Assembly: GCF_003614435.1 (NCBI RefSeq)
Contig: NZ_CP025546.1
Location: 682,001-746,000, forward strand
Source: Mycobacterium paragordonae
Lineage (GTDB): Bacteria; Actinomycetota; Actinomycetes; Mycobacteriales; Mycobacteriaceae
DNA length: 64,000 nucleotides
Direction of reading: 5' to 3'
A program made the translations under genes and the position numbers. Of this stretch, positions 54,125 through 64,000 are shown piece after piece. Every line of letters begins with the position of its first letter. Position 1 is the first letter of the stretch. A model generated the notes under the pieces. The model saw only the letters and a program-made list of their open reading frames with translations. It was not told the DNA's origin and did not search any database.

Positions 54125-54128
<4 letters not shown>
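53622..54128 (-). CDS. mug: G/U mismatch-specific uracil-DNA glycosylase
   Basis: 168 residues from TTG 54128, overlapping the monooxygenase stop (TTGA). The Mug signature [27 protein letters not shown] contains the catalytic Asn, and [11 protein letters not shown] is the second motif. It excises uracil or ethenocytosine from mismatched DNA in base-excision repair. The pairing with the upstream monooxygenase-esterase is by overlap only; no functional link is clear. Confidence 0.9.
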
Positions 54129-56722
<2,594 letters not shown>

Positions 56723-56755
56723 GTGAAACATCATGACTACTTTGAAGCGGTTTGT

Positions 56756-57721
56756 TTAGGGGTGAAATTGGCCGTGTTCGGTGACGACGGCGCTGATCAA
56801 GTCGGCCGGGGTCACGTCGAAGGCGGGGTTGAAGACGTCGGCGTCCGATGGGGTGATCGTGGTGGCACCGTACGTACGGAGTTCGTCTGGTGCTCGTTCT
56901 TCGATGGCGATCCCGGCACCGGAGGGCAGCGTGCTGTCGATGGTGGATGACGGCGCGACCACGACGAGCGGCACGTTGTGATGGCGTGCCGCAATGGCCA
57001 GGCCGTAGGTGCCGATCTTGTTGGCGACGTCGCCGTTGGCGGCGATCCGATCGGCCCCGACGAGCACGCAGTCGACGAGGCCGCGTGCCATCGCCGCCGC
57101 CGCGGCGCTGTCGGGCTGCACCCGGTAGGGCACGCCCGCCTGGGCCAGCTCCCAGGCAGTCAACCGTGAGCCCTGCATCAGCGGCCTTGTTTCATCCACC
57201 AGTACGGAATCGACCAAACCGCGCCGGTGCAGATGCCAGACCACGCCGAGCGCGCTGCCCCAGGCGACGGTGGCGAGGTGGCCGGCGTTGCAGTGGCTGA
57301 GTAGACGCAGCGGGCGGCGGTCGGTGAGGGAGAGCACGATCTCGGCGGCGTGGCCGGAAGCCTTGTGGTTGAGGCGCTCATCCTCATCGAGGATCGAAAG
57401 TGCTTCGGCAAGAACGGCTTCGGCACCCTCGTCGAGCTTGCTGAGTGCGCGCGTGACCCCCCAGCTGAGGTTGACGGCGGTCGGTCGTGCGTTGGCGACC
57501 CGTTCGGCGGCCGACCGGACGTCGCCTCCATGACGGGCCGCGAGTACCACGCCGAGTGCCCCCGCCGCGCCGAGTGCCGGGGCACCACGGACCGCCAGGC
57601 GGCGGATCGCGTCGATCAGGTCGTCGACGCTGGCCAGGCGCAGGATGCGGTATTCGGCCGGCAGTGCGGTCTGGTCGATGATCGTGACCGAGTCGCCGTC
57701 CCAGTCGATCGTCCTGCGCAC
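56756..57721 (-). CDS. mtnA: Methylthioribose-1-phosphate isomerase
   Basis: 321 residues. Signatures are RGAPALGAAGALGV, SHCNAG with the catalytic Cys, DETRPLMQGSRLTAWEL, GADRIAANGDVANKIGTY with the Asp, and FNPAFDVTP at the end. It isomerises methylthioribose 1-phosphate to methylthioribulose 1-phosphate in methionine salvage. Some homologues act on other ribose-1-phosphates. No other salvage genes are in the window. Confidence 0.92.
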   Translation of the reverse strand: MRRTIDWDGDSVTIIDQTALPAEYRILRLASVDDLIDAIRRLAVRGAPALGAAGALGVVLAARHGGDVRSAAERVANARPTAVNLSWGVTRALSKLDEGAEAVLAEALSILDEDERLNHKASGHAAEIVLSLTDRRPLRLLSHCNAGHLATVAWGSALGVVWHLHRRGLVDSVLVDETRPLMQGSRLTAWELAQAGVPYRVQPDSAAAAAMARGLVDCVLVGADRIAANGDVANKIGTYGLAIAARHHNVPLVVVAPSSTIDSTLPSGAGIAIEERAPDELRTYGATTITPSDADVFNPAFDVTPADLISAVVTEHGQFHP

Positions 57722-57770
57722 GTGTCGACCCTAGCTCGCGCCTATGTGGTGACCGCAGCCCCGACTCCGC

Positions 57771-57811
57771 ACGGACTTAAGCCTCTATCCGCTCGGTCGG
57801 GACTGACCGAC
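57771..57811 (+). promoter_or_regulatory. Two DosR-box-like sites upstream of adhE
   Basis: ACGGACTTAAGCCTC (57771-57785) matches the GGGACTwwAGTCCC DosR consensus at most positions, and TCGGGACT (57797-57804) with following GACCGAC matches the left half of a second site. Paired sites about 25 bases apart are common in DosR promoters. They lie about 50-90 bases before the adhE GTG. The match is by eye and needs scoring. Confidence 0.4.
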
Positions 57812-57858
57812 GATGGCACTGGCAGCCACCGACGTGGCTGCGTGAGGAGGGCGACACA

Positions 57859-60495
57859 GTGCCGACGAAACTGGGGACGGCCCCGCTGGCGGCCGCCGCG
57901 ATAAACACCGGCGACAGCGGTCAGCTGGACAACGACGATCGCCGCCGCGACGAGATCGACGCGATGGTGGACGTCGCCGCCGCGGCGGCCGCCGAATTCC
58001 GCAAGCTCGATCAGGTCCAGGTGGACCGGATCGTCGAGGCGATGGTTCGCGCCGGGCTTCGTGCCGCTGCCGAGCTGGCGGGCTTGGCGATCCAGGAAAC
58101 CGGGTTCGGCGTCTTCGAGGACAAGGTCGTCAAGAACTATGTGGCGACGGAGTTCCTGCACGACTACCTGCGTGACAAGAAGTCGGTGGGGGTCGTCGAA
58201 GAGGACATCGAGAACAACATCGTCCGAGTCGCCGAACCGATCGGCGTGGTGCTCGCGATCACCCCGGTGACCAACCCGACGTCGACGGTTCTGTTCAAAG
58301 CGATCGTGGCCGCCAAGACCCGCAATGCCATCGTGTTCCGGCCGTCACCGTATGCGGTGCGGTCCTGCGAGCGCAGCGTCGAGATCATGCGTGAGGCGGC
58401 CGAAGCTGCCGGGATGCCAGTGGGTGCGCTGCAGGTCATCCCGGACGCCGCCCACGAGGTGACGCATTATCTGTTCAAACATCCCAAGGTCGACTTCATC
58501 TGGGTGACCGGCGGGCCGAAGATCGTGGCGCTGGCGAGTGCGACCGGGAAGCCGGGGCTCTGCGTGGGGCCGGGAAATGCCCCCATCTACACCCACAAGA
58601 CCGCCGACGTGAAGGGTGCCGTCGTCGACATCCTGATCTCGAAAACCTTTGACTCTTCGGTGATCTGCCCCGCTGAGCAGACCTGCATCATCGACGACGA
58701 GGTGTACGACGCGATGATCGCCGAGTTCGAGCGGATGGGTGCGCGGCTGCTCACCGACGACGAGGCCGCCGCGATAACCCAGTTCGCATTCGGCTGTGGC
58801 GACAAGATCTCGCTGGACGCACTGGGTCAGAAGGCGCCGGAACTTGCTGCGCGAGCTGGGTTTTCGGTACCGCCAACGGTCAAGGTGTTGCTGGCTCCGT
58901 TACCCGCGGACCTCGACGAACTCGCAGCGCACCCGCTGCTGCAGGAGAAGCTAATGCCGGTCCTCGGTGTGGTTCGGGCCCGCGACGTGCAGCACGCAAT
59001 AGATGTGGCGGTAATGGTGACCGAACACGGCGGCCTGGGCCACACCTCGGCGGTCTACTCCAACGATCAGGCGGTGATCGACGCGTACAGCGCGGCGGTG
59101 CGTACCGGGCGGATCCTGGTGAACGCACCGACCGCGGTAGGGGCGCTGGGTGGGGTCTACAACAATCTGACCCCGACCTTCTCGCTGGGATGCGGCACGT
59201 GGGGCGGGTCGAGTACGACCGAGAACGTCAACTACCGGCAGCTGCTCAACATCAAGACCGTCGCGAAGCGTCGCACCCCGCCGCAGTGGTTCCGGGTCCC
59301 GTCCAACACGTTCTTCAACGCCGGTGCGCTGGAAAATTTGCGCGACCTCGATTGCGACACCGTTGTGGTGGTCACCGATGCCGTGAGCGATGAGCGAGGT
59401 GTGGTCGATCTGGTGCGCGGCAAGATGCGCGCCCGCCACATACAGGTGTTCAGCGAAGTGACCCCGGAGCCGAACGAGACGACCATCGGGCGCGGTGTCG
59501 AGTTGCTGCAACGGGTGCAACCCGACGTCCTGATCGCCGTGGGCGGCGGTTCGGTGCTCGATGCCGGCAAGGCGATGCGGCTGTTCTACGAGCACCCGGA
59601 GAAGTCCCTCGACGAGTTGACCATGCCGTTCCTCGACCCCCGCAAGCGGGTGGCCGACTATCCGACCGACCGGCACCGTCTCCAATTGGTCGCGATACCA
59701 ACGACTTCGGGAACCGGCTCGGAAGTGTCGCCGGCGGCGGTGCTGACCGTGCGCGGCAAGAAGGAGACGCTGGTCGACTACAGCCTGGTGCCGGAGCTGG
59801 CGATCATTGACCCCGAGCTGGCCTCGTCGATGCCGCCGGTGCTGACCGCAGACACCGGTATCGACGCGCTGACGCATGCGCTGGAGGCGGCGGTCTCCAT
59901 CTTCGCGTCGCCGTACACCGATGCGCTGTGCGCACAGGCGGCGCGCCTGATCTTCGAGTCCCTGCCCAAGGCGTACCGAGACCCCGACGATCTGGTGGCG
60001 CGCACCGACATGTCGAATGCGGCCACGCTGGCCGGGCTCGCGTTCTCGAACGCGTTCGTCGGGACCAACCATGCGCTGGCCCATGCCGTCGGCGCCAAGT
60101 TCGGCATCGCGCACGGGCGGGCGAACGCGATCTTCCTGCCGCACGTGCTCCGTTACAACTCAGGCCTGCCAAGCAAATTCATGCCTGCTCCCGGCTACTC
60201 GGCTTACATCGCCCCAGACAAGTACGCCCAGATCGGCCAGCTCATCTTCGGCGGCCACGAACCTGAAGACAGCCGCGGTCGCTTGTTCCGGGGAGTCGAG
60301 GATCTGCTTCGTTCCGTTGAGATGCCACGCTCGCTGCGGGACATGGGCGTCGCCGAAGAGGAGTTCCTGGCGGCGCTGCCGGGGCTGGCGATGACGGCTT
60401 TCGAGGATCTCAGCAACCGGACCAACCCGCGGATGCCGCTGGTCACTGAGATTACGGAGTTGCTGCGCTTGGGGTATTACGGCGCAGGGGGGTGA
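57859..60495 (+). CDS. adhE: Bifunctional acetaldehyde-CoA/alcohol dehydrogenase
   Basis: 878 residues from GTG 57859 after GAGGAGGG. The N-terminal ~440 residues are CoA-acylating aldehyde dehydrogenase with Cys270 in SSVICPAEQ. The C-terminal part is an iron-dependent alcohol dehydrogenase: GGGSVLDAGKAM, TSGTGSEVSPAAV, and metal ligands in DTGIDALTHALE and GTNHALAHAVGAKFGIAHG. It reduces acetyl-CoA to ethanol via acetaldehyde and regenerates NAD during fermentation. It is unusual for aerobic mycobacteria. Nothing gene-like is in the 106 bases that follow. Confidence 0.93.
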   Translation: MPTKLGTAPLAAAAINTGDSGQLDNDDRRRDEIDAMVDVAAAAAAEFRKLDQVQVDRIVEAMVRAGLRAAAELAGLAIQETGFGVFEDKVVKNYVATEFLHDYLRDKKSVGVVEEDIENNIVRVAEPIGVVLAITPVTNPTSTVLFKAIVAAKTRNAIVFRPSPYAVRSCERSVEIMREAAEAAGMPVGALQVIPDAAHEVTHYLFKHPKVDFIWVTGGPKIVALASATGKPGLCVGPGNAPIYTHKTADVKGAVVDILISKTFDSSVICPAEQTCIIDDEVYDAMIAEFERMGARLLTDDEAAAITQFAFGCGDKISLDALGQKAPELAARAGFSVPPTVKVLLAPLPADLDELAAHPLLQEKLMPVLGVVRARDVQHAIDVAVMVTEHGGLGHTSAVYSNDQAVIDAYSAAVRTGRILVNAPTAVGALGGVYNNLTPTFSLGCGTWGGSSTTENVNYRQLLNIKTVAKRRTPPQWFRVPSNTFFNAGALENLRDLDCDTVVVVTDAVSDERGVVDLVRGKMRARHIQVFSEVTPEPNETTIGRGVELLQRVQPDVLIAVGGGSVLDAGKAMRLFYEHPEKSLDELTMPFLDPRKRVADYPTDRHRLQLVAIPTTSGTGSEVSPAAVLTVRGKKETLVDYSLVPELAIIDPELASSMPPVLTADTGIDALTHALEAAVSIFASPYTDALCAQAARLIFESLPKAYRDPDDLVARTDMSNAATLAGLAFSNAFVGTNHALAHAVGAKFGIAHGRANAIFLPHVLRYNSGLPSKFMPAPGYSAYIAPDKYAQIGQLIFGGHEPEDSRGRLFRGVEDLLRSVEMPRSLRDMGVAEEEFLAALPGLAMTAFEDLSNRTNPRMPLVTEITELLRLGYYGAGG

Positions 60496-60601
60496 GTGTC
60501 GCTGGCGGAGCGGCTTGTGGGAGTTCGCTCTGCCTTGAGGGCACACCTTTAACTGCTGCGGTACCAACGGGTCTCGACCACTGATGATGGGTTGAAACTG
60601 A

Positions 60602-61315
60602 TCAGCCCAGACCGGTTGCATTTATCAAAAACAGGAAAGCTAAAATCAGTGGCAAGAAAAAGACGATGCCCGCGCCAATGAATCCGCCGCCGATAGCAGC
60701 GAATAACGTCCCAAAGATAGGGAATGCTGCAAAGATCGGATACGTGACGGCGATCAGAGATTGTGCAACCGAGTCGAGCAACGAAAGAACTAAAGGATAA
60801 AAGGGCAAAGAAACGATCGCGCTGACGGCAACGCCCCCTAACAAAAGTAACGCAATGTCTGCTACAAGCCAAGAAACGAAAACCGACGCGGCCAATAAAA
60901 ATAGGCCCCCACCGATGAGTATTACGGCGTTCGAAACCAGACTCGTCCCCAGATCGACCAACTCCTGAAGGCCCGTAGCCGCAGCGGCAACCGGAGCTGC
61001 AATTGCCGTCAGGGGCTGAAGCAACGAGGCCACGTTGGCGGCTTCAGCACTCGCATATGCGCCCGCACTGGCAGTCAATCGCCGCACAAAATCCTCATAG
61101 GACGCGGCTGCCTCTCCGGCTAGCTTCTGATAGTCGCGGGCATAACCGGAGAACAGGTCCGCAATGCTTGCCGAAATTTCGTCGGCGGCGGCGGGCACCA
61201 CTGTCACCGTAGGAGGACCTGCCACGATGTGCGCGGAACGCAGGGACGAACCTATTGCCGACAAATCGATTGCCGCGGTTTTCATCACATCCGGCGCTGC
61301 GATTACAGCAGACAT
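60602..61315 (-). CDS. PE-domain protein with polytopic membrane C terminus
   Basis: 237 residues from ATG 61315 with GGAGGAG before it (GTG 61321 overlaps the site). Residues 1-~95 look like a PE domain: MSAVIAAPDVMKTAAIDLSAIGSSL, then AADEISASIADLFSGYARDYQKLAGEAAASYEDFVR and AGAYASAEAANVASL. The remaining ~130 residues form about four hydrophobic helices (for example ILIGGGLFLLAASVFVSWLVADIALLLLGG). No PGRS is present. GC content is lower than in flanking genes, suggesting recent acquisition. The role is unknown. Confidence 0.8.
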   Translation of the reverse strand: MSAVIAAPDVMKTAAIDLSAIGSSLRSAHIVAGPPTVTVVPAAADEISASIADLFSGYARDYQKLAGEAAASYEDFVRRLTASAGAYASAEAANVASLLQPLTAIAAPVAAAATGLQELVDLGTSLVSNAVILIGGGLFLLAASVFVSWLVADIALLLLGGVAVSAIVSLPFYPLVLSLLDSVAQSLIAVTYPIFAAFPIFGTLFAAIGGGFIGAGIVFFLPLILAFLFLINATGLG

Positions 61316-61402
61316 CTTCACTCCTCCGGTTCGTCCTTCTGGGACCCGACCTCATCGACTCACCGTCAGGAGAAAGGGTCGCGCGAGACCTACGCCTTCG
61401 AA

Positions 61403-61422
61403 TAGGGACTTTCGGCTCTAAT
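61403..61422. promoter_or_regulatory. DosR-box-like site 1 upstream of PE gene
   Basis: TAGGGACTTTCGGCTCTAAT resembles DosR sites of the GGGACTTTCGGCCCT type. It lies about 90 bases upstream of the PE gene ATG on the minus strand. Its GGACTTTCGGCTCTAA core matches 15 of 16 bases of the site at 61621-61636. Confidence 0.4.
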
Positions 61423-61564
61423 CGGACACAAGGGATGGGTGTCCGAACTGTCTTGAGTTGGTGCGTTCGTGTGCTGGCCCTCGCAAAACGGCGGCGAAGC
61501 GGTTCTGCAGGTTACCGCTTCTTCGATCCGTATTCGACCGACGGTGAACATATAAATGATTCTC

Positions 61565-61580
61565 AGGGGACTAAAGATAA
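61565..61580. promoter_or_regulatory. DosR-box-like half site 2
   Basis: AGGGGACTAAAGATAA contains GGGACTAAAG, an exact match to the left ten bases of the DosR consensus, but the right half is degenerate. It lies in the same 316-base gap. Confidence 0.3.
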
Positions 61581-61617
61581 GGCTAGGACCAGACAAGGGT
61601 TTGCAAAGAGCCTCTAC

Positions 61618-61637
61618 GAAGGACCTTCGGCTCTAAA
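61618..61637. promoter_or_regulatory. DosR-box-like site 3
   Basis: GAAGGACCTTCGGCTCTAAA is nearly identical in its core to site 1. It overlaps the 3' end of the ABC transporter gene (stop at 61633-61635). The gap 61316-61632 has no convincing gene and is AT-richer than average; it holds these three sites. Confidence 0.35.
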
Positions 61638-63336
61638 CAGCCCCCAACGTCGCTACCTCCCCGAAATCGAGCTTGACCAGCCGGTCCGCGCAGTGGAAGT
61701 AGCGATCGTCGTGCGTGATGACGATGACGGTCTTGCCGCGGTTCTTCAGGTCGGTGAGCAATTCGGTGTAAAACACCTCGCGGAACCGTGGCTCCTGGTC
61801 GGCGGCCCACTCGTCGAACAGGTAGATCGGCCGGTCCTCCAGCAGTGCGGTCAGCAGCGCCAGTCGTTTGCGTTGACCCTGCGACAGCGCAACGGTCGAC
61901 AGTCGACCGTCGTGCACCGTCACCTTGTGCGCGATCTGCAACCGGTGCAGGTAGTGGCGAACCTCATCGTCGATCCCGGGCCGGTCGAATCCCAGGTAGT
62001 CCTCGAAGAGGTGGTAGTCGGCGAAGACGGCTGAACAGTTCTGCCGGAACCATTCGATGTTGTCGTGGCCGATTTTTTCGCCGTTGAGCACGAGCGATCC
62101 GCTCGCCGGTGGGTACAGGCCCGTAATCAGCTTGGCCAGAGTCGATTTCCCACTTCCATTGCCTCCGACGATGAAGGTGATCTGGCCAGGTTCGAAGCTC
62201 AGGTCAACGGGACCGAGATGGAACCCCGGCCCGCTGCCTCGCGGATGGGCGTGGGGGACCGGCGGCGGGCCCGCCTTCGGTGGGGGTGCACCCGGACCCT
62301 GCGGAACCGACGGGGCCAGCTCCGACCGATACGTGTAGCTGACGTTGCTCAGGTCCAGCCGGGCATAGCCGGCGGCAGGACGCTCGAGGCAGGGCGGTTG
62401 TTCCCTGTCCTGGGGGCCCTCCATGGACAAGTTCAGCGTGCGGATCTTGTTCAGCGCCACGTCGCCGCGCAGCAGTTCCGGGATCTGCCTCATCAGGCTT
62501 TGCATCGGCCTCGATAGGAACATCGTGACCAGCAGGTAACTGACCATGGCATCCCTCGGCAGCTGCAGTGCCGCGGCGATCACGAAGAGGATGAGACCCA
62601 TTGTGGCGAGCTGGAAGAGCTGACCGAAGCCCTGCGCCGCCGAGAGCCAGGAGCCGGCCCTGACGTTCTGGGTTCGCAGGGTGCGTGCCGACCCGAGCAG
62701 GTGGCGATCCATGAAGTCGTGGCGCCGACGCCGGTGCAGCTTAAGTTCCTTGATGCCGAGTGTCATTGCGGAAAACGACCGCAACAGCGCGTCCTCGTTC
62801 TCGCGAGCCTGATGGTAGATGCGCCGCACTTGCCGCAGCACCGTCTCAGCGCTGGCGATGCTGATCAACGTGCCCGCGATGGTCACCGCGAACAGCGGAC
62901 CCGACACGGCGGCGAGGAATGTCAGAGACCCCAGGATGGTGGTCACGTCGATGCACATGTTGGGGATGGCCGTCACCGCTTGCGACAGCGACCGCACATC
63001 CTCGGTCAGGGTTGCGATGAGCCGGTGTAGTCCCATTCGCTCCAGATCCTCCAGCGGGGCCGAGATCACCTTGGCGCTCAGACCTTCCCGCAGTTGGTAG
63101 ATCGCGTCCTGGGTGAGGCGGATCAGTAGAACCTGGGATAGCACCGCACCGGCCAGCGCCACCGACCCCGTCAGCGCAAAGCGTTGCAGGGTTGCGCCGG
63201 AATGGTTTTCCGGCGACAGCACGCTGTTGAGCAGTGTCAGTAGATAGGTGCTGGCCACGCCGCTGATCAGGCCGGCGACAAAGACGGCCACTATGCGGGC
63301 CCATGAGATCGAGAACAAGAACTTGACGAGTTGCAT
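61633..63336 (-). CDS. Peptide-export-type ABC transporter (fused membrane and ATPase domains)
   Basis: 567 residues from ATG 63336; the longer open frame is a shadow of the PKS region. Six membrane helices occupy about residues 1-300. The ATPase has Walker A GGNGSGKST, a signature LSQGQRKRL and Walker B PIYLFDEWAADQEP with the H-loop ITHDD. A Pro-rich insert of ~45 residues precedes Walker A. DEWAAD and the domain order resemble cyclic-peptide/siderophore exporters (SyrD/PvdE type). It follows a type III PKS gene by 49 bases and may export its product. Confidence 0.88.
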   Translation of the reverse strand: MQLVKFLFSISWARIVAVFVAGLISGVASTYLLTLLNSVLSPENHSGATLQRFALTGSVALAGAVLSQVLLIRLTQDAIYQLREGLSAKVISAPLEDLERMGLHRLIATLTEDVRSLSQAVTAIPNMCIDVTTILGSLTFLAAVSGPLFAVTIAGTLISIASAETVLRQVRRIYHQARENEDALLRSFSAMTLGIKELKLHRRRRHDFMDRHLLGSARTLRTQNVRAGSWLSAAQGFGQLFQLATMGLILFVIAAALQLPRDAMVSYLLVTMFLSRPMQSLMRQIPELLRGDVALNKIRTLNLSMEGPQDREQPPCLERPAAGYARLDLSNVSYTYRSELAPSVPQGPGAPPPKAGPPPVPHAHPRGSGPGFHLGPVDLSFEPGQITFIVGGNGSGKSTLAKLITGLYPPASGSLVLNGEKIGHDNIEWFRQNCSAVFADYHLFEDYLGFDRPGIDDEVRHYLHRLQIAHKVTVHDGRLSTVALSQGQRKRLALLTALLEDRPIYLFDEWAADQEPRFREVFYTELLTDLKNRGKTVIVITHDDRYFHCADRLVKLDFGEVATLGAV

Positions 63337-63385
63337 TGTTGTGAGCCTTTCGAATTCGCCTTGTGACGTGCCGTGGTGTTGGTGC

Positions 63386-64000
63386 TCAGGGGCAGCGGCC
63401 GATGATGTCGAAGACCATTCCTTCGACGGCGACGCCGGGTGCGAAGGAGAACGCCACACCCGTGGAGATGTCGTCCTTCCCGTCTGCCTGTTGCACCATG
63501 AGTTGCAGGACAAAGAGCAGCGAAACGCTGAGCATGTTGCCGAACCGAGCGAGCACATCCCAGCTGGGCGCGGCCTCCTCGACGGCGATGCCCAGCGATC
63601 GGGCCGATTCTTCGATGATCTTCGGTCCGCCCGGATGAATCGCCCACAGATCGATGTCCGATTTCTGTAATCCGTTTTCCCGCAATACCTCGGTGATCGC
63701 GGGGTTGACGCTGTCATAGATGTAAGTCGGCAGGTTCTCCGACAGGTCGCACGTGATGCCGTTGTCGTTGACACCGAGAACGATGCCATCTTCGGCGTCA
63801 TCGAGCAGCGCGCTGAAGCTGTCGCGTATCACCACGTTGCCCTGGTTCAGCGGTTGCTGGCACTCGCTGGCACCGATCACCAGGGCTCCGCACCCGTCAC
63901 CGAAAAGGCTGGAAATGATGACGTCGTTGATGTCGTCGGCGAAAGTGGCGTTGACCGAGCAGAGCTCGATGCACACGACGAGTGCCTTCCTGCTCGGATG
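63386..64000 (-). CDS. Type III polyketide synthase, truncated at window edge
   Basis: 204 C-terminal residues are visible; the start and the catalytic Cys lie beyond 64000. The visible part carries VVCIELCSVN near the edge, the catalytic His in WAIHPGGPKI, the Asn in ARFGNMLSVS and AFSFAPGVAVEG near the end. Type III synthases condense acyl-CoA starters with malonyl-CoA, forming pyrones or resorcinols; mycobacterial examples use long fatty starters. Product and substrate cannot be told from this part. It is followed by the exporter-type ABC gene. Confidence 0.9.
   Translation of the reverse strand, partial: HPSRKALVVCIELCSVNATFADDINDVIISSLFGDGCGALVIGASECQQPLNQGNVVIRDSFSALLDDAEDGIVLGVNDNGITCDLSENLPTYIYDSVNPAITEVLRENGLQKSDIDLWAIHPGGPKIIEESARSLGIAVEEAAPSWDVLARFGNMLSVSLLFVLQLMVQQADGKDDISTGVAFSFAPGVAVEGMVFDIIGRCP

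Noticed and set aside
60496..60601. Intrinsic terminator between adhE and the PE gene
   Set aside because: No stable GC hairpin followed by a T run was found.

Overview
The window is high-GC chromosomal DNA from a Mycobacterium, most likely a non-tuberculous species. The evidence is an ESX-3 mycosin/EccE3 pair, a PE_PGRS gene, a second PE-domain gene, an MmpL-type transporter, a mycolic-acid cyclopropane synthase homologue and many four-base stop/start overlaps. Much of the left part is collinear with M. tuberculosis Rv0291-Rv0296c, then Rv0306-Rv0315. These orthology calls rest on recalled family knowledge, not on a search.

Layout. 1-2195: end of the ESX-3 locus (mycP3 cut by the window edge, then eccE3). 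2182-17059: conserved core with an alpha/beta hydrolase, tam, a sulfatase, BluB, a PAP2 phosphatase, a secreted L,D-transpeptidase-like protein, a SnoaL-like protein, an Hsp70-like proline-rich membrane protein, a DUF7159-type protein, a zinc-ribbon/cyclase/AAA protein and a DUF3060 protein. 17108-26847: a roughly 10-kb catabolic island inserted between the Rv0314c and Rv0315 orthologues. It holds two paralogous Rieske oxygenases, each overlapped by or abutting a paralogous ~110-residue protein of unknown function, plus a ferredoxin, SDR, aldehyde dehydrogenase, MDR reductase, TauD-type dioxygenase, EthD-like protein, an amidohydrolase lacking its HxH motif and a MarR regulator. A 16-bp motif found before two of its transcription units probably marks the MarR operators.

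26976-36362: GH16 beta-glucanase (Rv0315), small secreted and hypothetical proteins, a PAP2/diacylglycerol-kinase fusion, a sugar-alcohol operon (AraC, polyol dehydrogenase, xylulokinase), a methyltransferase, a lipoprotein and a cyclopropane synthase. 36437-42738: an MmpL-FHA fusion, a TauD-type dioxygenase and a flavin monooxygenase, divergent from a TetR gene with clear palindromic operators. 42728-50479: an AbrB-type membrane protein, a LuxR/AAA regulator, a hydrolase, a cutinase and a second DUF7159 protein with nonapeptide repeats.

50622-54128: a ferritin-like diiron protein, a PE_PGRS gene and a mug-type glycosylase. The last 113 bp of the diiron gene are duplicated on the far side of the PE_PGRS gene, which suggests that the PE_PGRS segment was inserted. 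54125-60495: a Baeyer-Villiger monooxygenase fused to an esterase, mtnA and a bifunctional adhE with DosR-like boxes upstream. 60602-64000: a PE-domain protein with a polytopic membrane tail, a peptide-exporter-type ABC transporter and a truncated type III polyketide synthase. No tRNA, rRNA, CRISPR array or insertion sequence was seen.
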